From Centrapalus pauciflorus (Eukaryota > Streptophyta > Magnoliopsida > Asterales > Asteraceae), in NCBI GenBank assembly GCA_020465985.1, contig JAANYP010007560.1, positions 17,721 through 81,720 on the forward strand: a stretch of 64,000 nucleotides of DNA, given 5' to 3'. The number at the start of each line of letters is the position of its first letter. Within the stretch, counting starts at the first letter, position 1. A program made the translations under genes and the position numbers. Shown piece after piece: positions 43,061-54,923 of the stretch. The notes below the pieces were generated by a model, which saw only the letters and a program-made list of their open reading frames with translations, did no database searches and was not told where the DNA came from.

Positions 43061-43081
43061 TGAGAGAGAGAGAGAGAGAGA
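43061..43081. repeat. (GA)n microsatellite in Tekay LTR1
   Basis: About 11 GA units. Present in LTR2, interrupted by TA in LTR3. Confidence 0.9.
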
Positions 43082-43325
43082 GTGTGTGGATTTTGAATTA
43101 ATGAACCATAAACCCATCTTTATTTGCTAGATTGTCACATTTGCACCTTATACCCCTCAACTTCGTATTTTCTTATTTAACTGATACTATGATCAAAATT
43201 TGCTTAACTTAATATAATATTCCATTAATACAACCATTAAGTCCAAATAATTTGTAAATTACATAATCTTAAATTTTGGGATGTTACAGCATGGGCTCCA
43301 CCACGCCTATGCTTCGTCCGTGAAG

Positions 43326-43907
43326 TCATGCTGCGCTAAACAAACTTGGGTACTTAGTCTTCATGTCTTCTTCCGATTCCCAAGTATGATTAGCTCCCCG
43401 ATGATGCTTCCACTTGACCAGCACCATCCTGATTTCCTTATTGCGGAGTTTCTTGACTTTTGTTTCCAAAATGCACTCCGGCTCATCAACGAACCTTAGC
43501 CGTTCGTCAATCTTTATGTCTAAATGGTCAGTCCATGGTTCCCTTTCGGGCACCAGACTCTTCCTTAAGTATCCAACGTGAAAGACCGGGTGAACACCTG
43601 ATAATTCTTCCGGCAAGTCCAAGTGATAGGACTGATTACCAACTCTGTCTAGTATCTTGAAGGGTCCTATGAACCGAGGTGATAGTTTTCCTCGCTTTAC
43701 GAATCTTGTGACACCTTTCATCGGAGAAACCTTTAAGTATACCCAATCATCCTTCTGAAACTCTATCGCTTTATGACGGCGATCGTGATAATTCTTTTGC
43801 CGATCTTGTGCCGTTTTCATGTACTGTCGAATGAGTTGAATCTTTTCGTTTGCTTCTTGCAATAAGGCGGGACCAGCTATTGGAGTTTTCCTGTTTGCCT
43901 CCAACAA
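43326..43907 (-). pseudogene. Tekay integrase C-terminus with chromodomain (internal copy 1)
   Basis: 193 codons. The first part is the integrase C-terminal domain (GDWVYLKVSP-like KDDWVYLKVSPMKGV, then GKLSPRFIGPFKIL and HPVFHVGYLRKSL). From about residue 140 a chromodomain follows (ILETKVKKLRNKEIRMV, LVKWKHHRGANHTWESEEDM). This chromodomain lacks some aromatic cage residues, as in group II chromoviruses, and is thought to direct integration to heterochromatin. A stop at the 43907 side separates it from the integrase core. Confidence 0.9.
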
Positions 43908-44629
43908 GTTGGAGTCCTACACTTTCTGCCGTACAGGTTCTCAAACGGTGTCATCTTGATGGTTGAATGGTAACTATTGTTGTAGGAGAATTCAACCAAC
44001 GGGAGGTGATCGTCCCAGTTACCACCCAAATCCATGACACAGGCTCTAAGCATGTCTTCTAGAGTTAAGATTGTTCTTTCACTTTGACCATCAGATTAGG
44101 ATCTATAGGCAGTACTCATTGCGATACGAGTACCAAGACCGTTTTGTATACCAGCCCAGAAGTTAGAAGTGAATCTACTATCTCGGTCAGAGACAATAGA
44201 CTTAGGCACACCATGCCTGATGACGATTTCGTTTACGTAGATCTGGGCAAGACGGTCCAGTGAGTAAGTTTCCCGAATGGGAATGAAGTGAGCAGATTTT
44301 GTCAGACGGTCAACAATGACCCAAATTGTATCATGTTGAAGACGTGTTTTGGGCAGCTTTGTTATAAAATCCATAGTAATATGATCCCACTTCCATTCCG
44401 GGATAGGAAGAGGTTGCATACTACCATAGGGTTGTTGGTGTTCTGCTTTGACCAATCTGCAAGTTCTACACTTTTCTACGTATTGACCAACGTTTCTTTT
44501 CAGTCCTGGCCACCAGAAGTCCGCTTTCAGGTCATTGTACATTTTTGTGCTTCCAGGATGAATTGAGAACTTAGACTGGTGAGCTTCTTCAAGAATTACT
44601 TCTCGCATGTTCCCGAACTTAGGACCCAA
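43908..44629 (-). pseudogene. Tekay integrase zinc finger and core (internal copy 1)
   Basis: 44629-44096 carries H-H-C-C residues (SIHPGSTKMY, CRTCRLVKAEHQ), the first catalytic Asp (ITMDFITKLP) and the second (SDRDSRFTSNFW). A TAA just downstream of TAYRS at 44096-44098 interrupts the frame before the DGQSERT motif with the catalytic Glu, and more stops occur to 43908. Dead, identical in internal copy 2. Confidence 0.88.
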
Positions 44630-44672
44630 ACTCTGCCGTACACACCTTTGAGTCCAGTTCCATCATCTTGGA

Positions 44673-45461
44673 TTAACGGTAGTTGAATTCTGATGTTCTC
44701 GTCTTAGCATTTTCCTCTTTTAGAGCCTGCAGTTGAGCAGCTCTTACATCATCGATAATGGTTGATGTCAGAATTGTAGAAATCAAGGCATAACAATACG
44801 CCTTGCAGTAAGCTTTTCTACTTAGGGCATCAGCCACTACGTTGGCTTTCCCTGGATGATAAAGAATTTCACAATCGTAGTCTTTGATCAGCTCCATTGA
44901 CCTTCTTTGCCTCATATTCAAGTCCTTCTGACTGAATATATACTTCAAACTTTTGTGGTCGGTGTAGAGCTGACACTTGGTTCCGTACAAATAGTTCATC
45001 CATAACTTGAGAGCGAATGTCACAGCAGTTAACTCCAAGTCGTGAGTGGAGTAGTCTTTCTCATGTGATTTGAGCTGTCTAGACGCATATGCTATGACAT
45101 TTCCTCTTTGCATCAGAACAGCACCCAAACCCATGCCTGATGCATCTGTGTAAACTACGAAGTCCTCGTTCCCTTCAGGCAGGGCTAATACTGGTGCTTC
45201 ACTTAGTAGCTTCTTCAAATTATCAAAGGCCGCTTGTTGTTCTTCTTTCCGAAAGAAAGTTGCGTTTTTGCGAGTCAGCTTAGTGAGAGGAACGACTATT
45301 TTGGAGAAGTCTTTGATGAATCGGCAGTAATAACCAGCCAATCCCAGAAAGCTACGAATTTCTGAGGCGTTGCGGGGTGATTCCCAGTTCTGGATAGCTT
45401 CGATCTTTGCAGGATCAACAGCAATCCCAGCACCAGATATCACGTGCCCCAGGAATTGGAT
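44673..45461 (-). pseudogene. Tekay RT thumb and RNase H (exon 2, internal copy 1)
   Basis: Begins at the acceptor side of the intron with IQFLGHVISGAGIAVDPAKI. Then RNase H: VYTDASGMGLGAVLMQ, YASRQLKSHEKDY, ELTAVTFALKLWMNYL and YTDHKSLKYIF, then NVVADALSRKA. The frame is open for about 260 codons and ends at a stop at 44673, before the integrase zinc region. Confidence 0.9.
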
Positions 45462-45550
45462 CTGAATTGAATATTGAGTAGGTGCAAGTTAACAAAGAGT
45501 ACATAAGTGAGTATAAGGATCATGAAATTGTTTCAAATGTTGAGACGTAC
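45462..45550 (-). other. 89-bp spliceosomal intron in Tekay RT (internal copy 1)
   Basis: On the minus strand the exon ends WLRQ (..AGGCAG) and the intron begins GTACGTCTCAAC and ends TATTCAATTCAG; the next exon starts ATCCAATTCCTGG (IQFLG). Donor (CAG/GTACGT), TTAAC branch-point-like sequence about 30 nt before the acceptor, U-rich tract and phase 0 all fit a plant intron. Without removal the RT frame is broken between CEFWLR and FLGH, which are adjacent in other gypsy RTs. Confidence 0.8.
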
Positions 45551-45981
45551 CTGCCTCAACCAGAATTCACATTTCGAGAATTTGGCATAAAGTCGCTCTT
45601 TGCGTAGCAACTCTAGTAATTCTCTCAGATGTGTAACATGATCCTCTTTGGTCTTTGAGTAGATGAGAATGTCATCAATGAACACGATGACCGATTTGTC
45701 GAGCATTGGCCGGCAGACTCGATTCATGAGATCCATGAAAGCAGCCGGCGCATTTGTGAGACCGAATGGCATTACCAGAAACTCGTAGTGTCCGTAACGA
45801 GTTCTAAAAGCCGTCTTTGGAAGGTCATCTGGGTGTACTTTGAGCTGGTGATAACCCGAACGAAGATCAATCTTTGAAAACTAACTTGCGCCTTGTAACT
45901 GGTCGAAGAGATCATCAATCCGGGGCAATGGGTACTTATTTTTTTATTGTTACTTTGTTGAGTTCGCGGTAATCGATGCAC
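45551..45981 (-). pseudogene. Tekay reverse transcriptase (exon 1, internal copy 1)
   Basis: 45772-45551 reads MPFGLTNAPAAFMDLMNRV, the catalytic box IVFIDDILIYSKT and KCEFWLRQ up to the intron. Upstream, a one-base gain in an A-run at about 45945 and a TAG near 45884 shift and stop the frame, so the palm segment SGYHQLKV is read in the wrong frame. Both lesions are shared with internal copy 2. Confidence 0.9.
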
Positions 45982-46073
45982 ATACGCAGTGTGCCATCTT
46001 TCTTTTTAACAAACAACACAGGAGCGCCCCAAGGAGAAGAACTTGGGCGTATGAAACCCTTATCGAGCAACTC

Positions 46074-46790
46074 CTATAATTGTTTCATCATTTCCTGCAT
46101 TTCAGCAGGGGCTAAACGATAAGGAGCCTTTGCTATTGGAGCAGCTCCAGGAATGAGGTCAATGCGGAATTCCACTTGACGATCAGGTGGCAATCCCGAG
46201 ATATCTTCTGGAAAGACATCTAGAAACTCTGAAACAACGGGAACGGCAGATGGAGATTGAATTTCAGCCTTAGCATCGACAGCGTAGGCTAAATATGCGG
46301 AACAACCCTTGGCAACATGCTTTCGGGCTTTTGCAATTGAAATAAGGCATAAGTCGCCTTTGTGTCTGTCCCCGTAAATACAAATGTCTCGGCCCTCAGG
46401 AGTGGTAATCTTAATCATCCTTTTCTTGCATACGATTTGGGCCTCGTTATGAACCAACCAGTCCATACCTACTATAACATCAAATTCCCCGAACTCCATG
46501 GGAATTAAGTCTATATTGAATACTATATCTTCTACCAGTAACGTGCAATTCCTATACACTTTGTCTGCTTTAACTAACATGTTGCTAGCAGTCTCTATGT
46601 CAAGTACAAATTGCAGTTTTGAAGTAGGCATATTGAATTGACGAGCAAATGATGTGGAGACAAATGAACGATTGTCTCCGGAATCAAACAATATACGTGC
46701 AGGAATGGAATTAACATAGAACGTACCAGTGACCACTTCCGAGTCATCCTTTGCTTCTTCAGCTGTAAGAATGCCCTTGTTGGAGCCCTT
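46074..46790 (-). pseudogene. Tekay protease and RT N-terminus (internal copy 1)
   Basis: Retropepsin with ILFDSGDNRSFVSTSFA, where DSGDN replaces the usual DSGA(S/T), then the flap and VIVGMDWLV. It continues to PPDRQVEFRIDLIPGAAPI at the RT N-terminus and stops at 46074. Gag joins from another frame by a shift around 46770-46790. Confidence 0.88.
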
Positions 46791-47956
46791 TGAGATTGAT
46801 CCCTGCGAGCAGTGGAAGCTGCAGAAGATCTTGCCGTTGATTGCTGAACACTTTGATCTCTTGGGGGTTTTGGGCAGTCCCTCGCAAAATGGCCAAGTCT
46901 GTGGCAATTGTAGCATGCATCATCTTTTCGTGGACAATGCTCCCAATGATGGCCTTTCTGCCCACAACAGAAGCAGTACATGTCATGAGTCTTGCACTCC
47001 CCAGAGTGCGCCTTCCTGCATCGCCTGCAGTCTCTTATTTCCAAACTGGCCGAAAAGGCCCTTCCCTTCTTTGGTGACGAAGATTGTTGATGGGATTGAG
47101 GAGAGAATCGGGAAGATCCAGACTCCCGCTGCCTTTTTTGCAGCGACGGTTGAATCGGTGTTGCGGCGGCTAACCCGATAACATACCCAGATAAAAAGAC
47201 GATCTGCTCCACATTTCTAGCAGCCTCTAGCAAACCAGCAAATGTTGTATACCGAACCCCACTCATGGTTCGGCGTATCTCATAGTCTAATCCGACCTCA
47301 AACCGGGCTATCTTTCTTTCTTCTGTGTCAACTTGATGCGGTGCGAACAAGCTTAGTCGGGTGAACTCAACGGCATATTGTGTAACCGTCTTTGTTCCTT
47401 GAGTCAAATTCAAAAACTTTGCCTCGAGACGGCGCTTCTCATCGGTAGGACAGTATTGTTGTGAGAATACTTCCTTGAACTCGCTCCAGGATATTTGTGA
47501 CACTACTTCCATCGTCAACACATGTTTCATAGCATCCCACCACGTTACTGCGTCCCTTGCAAACATTGCGGTTGCAAAGCGGACCATGTCTTTTTCAGCG
47601 CAGTCGCTGATTCTGAAAGTTCTCTCCGTGGTGGTGATCCATTCCAATGCCGTAACGGCATCTCCAGTTCCGTCAAAAGTAACAGCTCCGTTACTTTTGA
47701 AGTCCTTAAATCTGCAACCCCTTGACTTGTTGGAAGACCCAGTGTCTTGTCTTTCCTCTTGATCGTCTTATTGCTGCTCCTTATTCTTTCGTTTATCGGC
47801 TTTACGTTTCGCTTCGGCCTCATCTCTGGCCCTTAATTGGTCAGCAAATGACTGAGCCTGCTCAGCCATTCTTTTGGATTGTAGTTCATTGTTTTGTTCC
47901 ATAAGAGTTTGCATCATCTGGAACATCTGCTGAGGAGTCATATCGTCTCCTGACAT
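46595..47956 (-). pseudogene. Tekay gag (internal copy 1)
   Basis: Starts at the ATG at 47954-47956 (MSGDDMTPQQMF), a Gln/Glu/Lys-rich coiled N-terminus, then a stop near 47768. After a frame change the Retrotrans_gag core is open from 47647: ARDAVTWWDAMKHVL, FSQQYCPTDEKRRLEAKF and YAVEFTRLSLFAP. Two zinc knuckles follow, CRRCRKAHSGECKTHDMYCF (first part irregular) with CCGQKGHHWEHC, and CYNCHRLGHFARDC. At about 46770 a shift leads into the protease frame. Confidence 0.9.
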
Positions 47957-48146
47957 GTTCTGAAATATAACAATTTATATATAGAACATTTGGTTGTAAG
48001 TCCTAAGTGTTTACAGTTACCCTTTATGTGTCCCCGTGTGCATGTCAATCCTATCTTAGTTCGGATCATTTCCTAGGTGTCCATTCTAATATCATAACCT
48101 AAGTTTGAGTCCAAGTCCTCGCGGACACTTGAAACCTCAAACTAAT

Positions 48147-48158
48147 TCTCTGATACCA
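48147..48158 (-). other. Tekay primer-binding site (internal copy 1)
   Basis: TGGTATCAGAGA on the minus strand, 7 bp downstream of the end of LTR2; complementary to initiator tRNA-Met. It is also at 54905-54916 next to LTR3. Confidence 0.85.
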
Positions 48159-48165
48159 AACCTTG

Positions 48166-50046
48166 TGACGTCCTCATAATTTGATAGTATAAATGGAATC
48201 ACCAGGATCAACACACAACCCAATGAATAACATGATAATTAAAATTGAATACTTAAATCAGATTTAAACAGTTCCACACTAAAGCAATTAATATAAGTGT
48301 CTACAGTGATTAAGTCTAACTATTACATCAACATAATTGTTATAAAGTCATGAAATCTCAGCCCCAAAGCTATATCGTCCATGTACCAAAGTAGCTTCTA
48401 GGACACCGAGATGTGAAATGAATTGCTTAAGTAGAAGGTCCAACTACACTTTTGCCTTTGCCTGAAAACAATGTGAGTCAACAGTAAGCTAATTTCCTTA
48501 GTGAGATAACAGATTATACATTCAACAAATATTTCTTTACAAACATAGTGTGACTACGGGCAGTGTAAGCCCCAATGTATGTGTAAAATCATGCAGTGCA
48601 AGCATGGGGTTGGCAGTTCAAATGTTGATCGGGGATGTGCCGAACCTGACCAGGATAACGAGTGGGATGAACAGTCCCCGACAGTGGCCTGCTGTAAGCT
48701 CCAGTCCAGGTCGCATCAGATTGTGAAGTACATGCAGTGCAAGCATGATGTAAATAGATGCACTTTCAAACGAACGCTGGCTACATGTGTGTTACATGTC
48801 AAGTAGGAGTGTGCATCATAACAATAAATCATTCATGAGTGTCAATTGATGTATATGAACAACGTGAACATGCCATTGAATTGTAAAAGTGTGAATGCAG
48901 AGACAATATATGTTAGAATGATAATCTATTACTCACAGGGATTGGTATAATGTGTCGTGTCTCTGAATCAATGTGTGTTAGACAACACCACAATGATCTG
49001 TAAAGTAAGTGTAATTGTGAATTAATGTCAGTAATTGCTTAAAACTTAATTTCTGTAATTTAAATGAAATTCCAGTTGAATTCGGACCACATCCGAATTC
49101 GGATGGTCCAAATTGGGTGTTGGTCCGAAATGGTGTAGGTCCGAAATGGGGTAGGATCCGAAATGGGTTGGTCCGAATTGGGATACTGGTCCGAAATGAG
49201 TAGTGGTCCGAAACAGGCAGGGTCCGAATTGACTGTTGGTCCGAACTGGGTACGGATCCGAATTCGGATGGATCCAGACCGAGTTCATACTTGGTAAATT
49301 TCCAACATTTTCCAGAAATTATATTTGGACCGTTTTTGCATGTTTCAGTAACTAAAGTTGTAAATATGAACTTAAATGTACTATATTAACTTATAACATG
49401 TCATAATGTACCAAAAATCTCACATTTGTGTCCATTTTTCTACAAGTCTTCGAAGAACACACACTAAAACACACACATAATTCCAAAAATCATACTTAGG
49501 GTGCGAATCTGATTCTGAAATTTAGTATGTAACATCCTTACTACTCGATTTTAACATAGCAACATAAATCTATTACATGCATTAAGAATCAGAACCAAAA
49601 TCCTATGATTCGGTGTTTATAAAAACCGAACCCAAACATCAAAAATTCGAAATATTGGAAGATTTTTACCTTGATTTGAAGCTTGTAGTAGTTATAGTTC
49701 CTTAAATGCTACTTGAATCCAACTTTCCAACCTTCAATTTAATGGCTTTTATGATCTTGGTTTCCAATTGATAAAGAAACCGTAGGTTTCTTTTAGAGAG
49801 AGAAGAGAGAGAAATCGGTGAGAGAGAGAGAGAGAGAGAGTGTGTGGATTTTGAATTAATGAACCATAAACCCATCTTTATTTGCTAGATTGTCACATTT
49901 GCACCTTATACCCCTCAACTTCGTATTTTCTTATTTAACTGATACTATGATCAAAATTTGCTTAACTTAATATAATATTCCATTAATACAACCATTAAGT
50001 CCAAATAATTTGTAAATTACATAATCTTAAATTTTGGGATGTTACA
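48166..50046 (-). repeat. Tekay LTR2 (shared by both internal copies)
   Basis: 1881 bp. It serves as 5' LTR of internal copy 1 and 3' LTR of internal copy 2. Its extreme left end (TGACG) is like LTR3, whereas everything from about 48355 rightwards carries LTR1-specific bases. This points to a crossover in its first 190 bp. Confidence 0.92.
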
Positions 50047-50083
50047 GCATGGGCTCCACCACGCCTATGCTTCGTCCGTGAAG

Positions 50084-50665
50084 TCATGCTGCGCTAAACA
50101 AACTTGGGTACTTAGTCTTCATGTCTTCTTCCGATTCCCAAGTATGATTAGCTCCCCGATGATGCTTCCACTTGACCAGCACCATCCTGATTTCCTTATT
50201 GCGGAGTTTCTTGACTTTTGTTTCCAAAATGCACTCCGGCTCATCAACGAACCTTAGCCGTTCGTCAATCTTTATGTCTAAATGGTCAGTCCATGGTTCC
50301 CTTTCGGGCACCAGACTCTTCCTTAAGTATCCAACGTGAAAGACCGGGTGAACACCTGATAATTCTTCCGGCAAGTCCAAGTGATAGGACTGATTACCAA
50401 CTCTGTCTAGTATCTTGAAGGGTCCTATGAACCGAGGTGATAGTTTTCCTCGCTTTACGAATCTTGTGACACCTTTCATCGGAGAAACCTTTAAGTATAC
50501 CCAATCATCCTTCTGAAACTCTATCGCTTTATGACGGCGATCGTGATAATTCTTTTGCCGATCTTGTGCCGTTTTCATGTACTGTCGAATGAGTTGAATC
50601 TTTTCGTTTGCTTCTTGCAATAAGGCGGGACCAGCTATTGGAGTTTTCCTGTTTGCCTCCAACAA
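50084..50665 (-). pseudogene. Tekay integrase C-terminus with chromodomain (internal copy 2)
   Basis: Identical in protein to 43326-43907. Chromodomain in the last 50 residues. Confidence 0.9.
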
Positions 50666-51387
50666 GTTGGAGTCCTACACTTTCTGCCGTACAGGTTCTC
50701 AAACGGTGTCATCTTGATGGTTGAATGGTAACTATTGTTGTAGGAGAATTCAACCAACGGGAGGTGATCGTCCCAGTTACCACCCAAATCCATGACACAG
50801 GCTCTAAGCATGTCTTCTAGAGTTAAGATTGTTCTTTCACTTTGACCATCAGATTAGGATCTATAGGCAGTACTCATTGCGATACGAGTACCAAGACCGT
50901 TTTGTATACCAGCCCAGAAGTTAGAAGTGAATCTACTATCTCGGTCAGAGACAATAGACTTAGGCACACCATGCCTGATGACGATTTCGTTTACGTAGAT
51001 CTGGGCAAGACGGTCCAGTGAGTAAGTTTCCCGAATGGGAATGAAGTGAGCAGATTTTGTCAGACGGTCAACAATGACCCAAATTGTATCATGTTGAAGA
51101 CGTGTTTTGGGCAGCTTTGTTATAAAATCCATAGTAATATGATCCCACTTCCATTCCGGGATAGGAAGAGGTTGCATACTACCATAGGGTTGTTGGTGTT
51201 CTGCTTTGACCAATCTGCAAGTTCTACACTTTTCTACGTATTGACCAACGTTTCTTTTCAGTCCTGGCCACCAGAAGTCCGCTTTCAGGTCATTGTACAT
51301 TTTTGTGCTTCCAGGATGAATTGAGAACTTAGACTGGTGAGCTTCTTCAAGAATTACTTCTCGCATGTTCCCGAACTTAGGACCCAA
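50666..51387 (-). pseudogene. Tekay integrase zinc finger and core (internal copy 2)
   Basis: Copy of 43908-44629. Same stop after TAYRS. Confidence 0.88.
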
Positions 51388-51430
51388 ACTCTGCCGTACA
51401 CACCTTTGAGTCCAGTTCCATCATCTTGCA

Positions 51431-52219
51431 TTAACGGTAGTTGAATTCTGATGTTCTCGTCTTAGCATTTTCCTCTTTTAGAGCCTGCAGTTGAGCAGCT
51501 CTTACATCATCGATAATGGTTGATGTCAGAATTGTAGAAATCAAGGCATAACAATACGCCTTGCAGTAAGCTTTTCTACTTAGGGCATCAGCCACTACGT
51601 TGGCTTTCCCTGGATGATAAAGAATTTCACAATCGTAGTCTTTGATCAGCTCCATTGACCTTCTTTGCCTCATATTCAAGTCCTTCTGACTGAATATATA
51701 CTTCAAACTTTTGTGGTCGGTGTAGAGCTGACACTTGGTTCCGTACAAATAGTTCATCCATAACTTGAGAGCGAATGTCACAGCAGTTAACTCCAAGTCG
51801 TGAGTGGAGTAGTCTTTCTCATGTGATTTGAGCTGTCTAGACGCATATGCTATGACATTTCCTCTTTGCATCAGAACAGCACCCAAACCCATGCCTGATG
51901 CATCTGTGTAAACTACGAAGTCCTCGTTCCCTTCAGGCAGGGCTAATACTGGTGCTTCACTTAGTAGCTTCTTCAAATTATCAAAGGCCGCTTGTTGTTC
52001 TTCTTTCCAAAAGAAAGTTGCGTTTTTGCGAGTCAGCTTAGTGAGAGGAACGACTATTTTGGAGAAGTCTTTGATGAATCGGCAGTAATAACCAGCCAAT
52101 CCCAGAAAGCTACGAATTTCTGAGGCGTTGCGGGGTGATTCCCAGTTCTGGATAGCTTCGATCTTTGCAGGATCAACAGCAATCCCAGCACCAGATATCA
52201 CGTGCCCCAGGAATTGGAT
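51431..52219 (-). pseudogene. Tekay RT thumb and RNase H (exon 2, internal copy 2)
   Basis: Copy of 44673-45461. One amino-acid change: FFWKEEQ here against FFRKEEQ in internal copy 1. The W form is the one I would expect from other elements, so the change probably arose in copy 1 after duplication. Confidence 0.9.
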
Positions 52220-52308
52220 CTGAATTGAATATTGAGTAGGTGCAAGTTAACAAAGAGTACATAAGTGAGTATAAGGATCATGAAATTGTTTCAAATGTTG
52301 AGACGTAC
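52220..52308 (-). other. 89-bp intron in Tekay RT (internal copy 2)
   Basis: Same sequence, borders and phase as 45462-45550. Confidence 0.8.
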
Positions 52309-52739
52309 CTGCCTCAACCAGAATTCACATTTCGAGAATTTGGCATAAAGTCGCTCTTTGCGTAGCAACTCTAGTAATTCTCTCAGATGTGTAACATGAT
52401 CCTCTTTGGTCTTTGAGTAGATGAGAATGTCATCAATGAACACGATGACCGATTTGTCGAGCATTGGCCGGCAGACTCGATTCATGAGATCCATGAAAGC
52501 AGCCGGCGCATTTGTGAGACCGAATGGCATTACCAGAAACTCGTAGTGTCCGTAACGAGTTCTAAAAGCCGTCTTTGGAAGGTCATCTGGGTGTACTTTG
52601 AGCTGGTGATAACCCGAACGAAGATCAATCTTTGAAAACTAACTTGCGCCTTGTAACTGGTCGAAGAGATCATCAATCCGGGGCAATGGGTACTTATTTT
52701 TTTATTGTTACTTTGTTGAGTTCGCGGTAATCGATGCAC
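52309..52739 (-). pseudogene. Tekay reverse transcriptase (exon 1, internal copy 2)
   Basis: Copy of 45551-45981, with the same A-run frameshift and TAG. Confidence 0.9.
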
Positions 52740-52831
52740 ATACGCAGTGTGCCATCTTTCTTTTTAACAAACAACACAGGAGCGCCCCAAGGAGAAGAAC
52801 TTGGGCGTATGAAACCCTTATCGAGCAACTC

Positions 52832-53548
52832 CTATAATTGTTTCATCATTTCCTGCATTTCAGCAGGGGCTAAACGATAAGGAGCCTTTGCTATTGGAGC
52901 AGCTCCAGGAATGAGGTCAATGCGGAATTCCACTTGACGATCAGGTGGCAATCCCGAGATATCTTCTGGAAAGACATCTAGAAACTCTGAAACAACGGGA
53001 ACGGCAGATGGAGATTGAATTTCAGCCTTAGCATCGACAGCGTAGGCTAAATATGCGGAACAACCCTTGGCAACATGCTTTCGGGCTTTTGCAATTGAAA
53101 TAAGGCATAAGTCGCCTTTGTGTCTGTCCCCGTAAATACAAATGTCTCGGCCCTCAGGAGTGGTAATCTTAATCATCCTTTTCTTGCATACGATTTGGGC
53201 CTCGTTATGAACCAACCAGTCCATACCTACTATAACATCAAATTCCCCGAACTCCATGGGAATTAAGTCTATATTGAATACTATATCTTCTACCAGTAAC
53301 GTGCAATTCCTATACACTTTGTCTGCTTTAACTAACATGTTGCTAGCAGTCTCTATGTCAAGTACAAATTGCAGTTTTGAAGTAGGCATATTGAATTGAC
53401 GAGCAAATGATGTGGAGACAAATGAACGATTGTCTCCGGAATCAAACAATATACGTGCAGGAATGGAATTAACATAGAACGTACCAGTGACCACTTCCGA
53501 GTCATCCTTTGCTTCTTCAGCTGTAAGAATGCCCTTGTTGGAGCCCTT
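52832..53548 (-). pseudogene. Tekay protease and RT N-terminus (internal copy 2)
   Basis: Copy of 46074-46790. Confidence 0.88.
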
Positions 53549-54714
53549 TGAGATTGATCCCTGCGAGCAGTGGAAGCTGCAGAAGATCTTGCCGTTGATT
53601 GCTGAACACTTTGATCTCTTGGGGGTTTTGGGCAGTCCCTCGCAAAATGGCCAAGTCTGTGGCAATTGTAGCATGCATCATCTTTTCGTGGACAATGCTC
53701 CCAATGATGGCCTTTCTGCCCACAACAGAAGCAGTACATGTCATGAGTCTTGCACTCCCCAGAGTGCGCCTTCCTGCATCGCCTGCAGTCTCTTATTTCC
53801 AAACTGGCCGAAAAGGCCCTTCCCTTCTTTGGTGACGAAGATTGTTGATGGGATTGAGGAGAGAATCGGGAAGATCCAGACTCCCGCTGCCTTTTTTGCA
53901 GCGACGGTTGAATCGGTGTTGCGGCGGCTAACCCGATAACATACCCAGATAAAAAGACGATCTGCTCCACATTTCTAGCAGCCTCTAGCAAACCAGCAAA
54001 TGTTGTATACCGAACCCCACTCATGGTTCGGCGTATCTCATAGTCTAATCCGACCTCAAACCGGGCTATCTTTCTTTCTTCTGTGTCAACTTGATGCGGT
54101 GCGAACAAGCTTAGTCGGGTGAACTCAACGGCATATTGTGTAACCGTCTTTGTTCCTTGAGTCAAATTCAAAAACTTTGCCTCGAGACGGCGCTTCTCAT
54201 CGGTAGGACAGTATTGTTGTGAGAATACTTCCTTGAACTCGCTCCAGGATATTTGTGACACTACTTCCATCGTCAACACATGTTTCATAGCATCCCACCA
54301 CGTTACTGCGTCCCTTGCAAACATTGCGGTTGCAAAGCGGACCATGTCTTTTTCAGCGCAGTCGCTGATTCTGAAAGTTCTCTCCGTGGTGGTGATCCAT
54401 TCCAATGCCGTAACGGCATCTCCAGTTCCGTCAAAAGTAACAGCTCCGTTACTTTTGAAGTCCTTAAATCTGCAACCCCTTGACTTGTTGGAAGACCCAG
54501 TGTCTTGTCTTTCCTCTTGATCGTCTTATTGCTGCTCCTTATTCTTTCGTTTATCGGCTTTACGTTTCGCTTCGGCCTCATCTCTGGCCCTTAATTGGTC
54601 AGCAAATGACTGAGCCTGCTCAGCCATTCTTTTGGATTGTAGTTCATTGTTTTGTTCCATAAGAGTTTGCATCATCTGGAACATCTGCTGAGGAGTCATA
54701 TCGTCTCCTGACAT
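53353..54714 (-). pseudogene. Tekay gag (internal copy 2)
   Basis: Copy of 46595-47956, with the same early stop, frame change and zinc knuckles. Confidence 0.9.
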
Positions 54715-54923
54715 GTTTTGAAATATAACAATTTATATTTAGAACATTTGGTTGTAAGTCCTAAGTGTTTACAGTTACCCTTTATGTGTCCCCGTGTGCA
54801 TGTCAATCCTATCTTAGTTCGGATCATTTCCTAGGTGTCCATTCTAATATCATAACCTAAGTTTGAGTCCAAGTCCTCGCGGACACTTGAAACCTCAAAC
54901 TAATTCTCTGATACCAAACCTTG

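Larger units (their letters stand above)
41408..43288 (-). repeat. Tekay LTR1
   Basis: 1881 bp. Minus-strand start TGTAACATCCC, end ...GAGGACTTCC, where the other two LTRs have GAGGACGTCA. Near-identical to LTR2 over the rest (four or five differences). It includes the GGTCCGAA cluster and a (GA)n run (about 43061-43081). Confidence 0.92.
50047..54923 (-). mobile_element. Tekay internal region, copy 2
   Basis: A 4877-bp duplicate of 43289-48165. Differences seen by eye: 51428 (C for G at 44670), 52009 (A for G at 45251), 54717 and 54739. All stops, the A-run frameshift and the chromodomain are the same. Confidence 0.95.
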
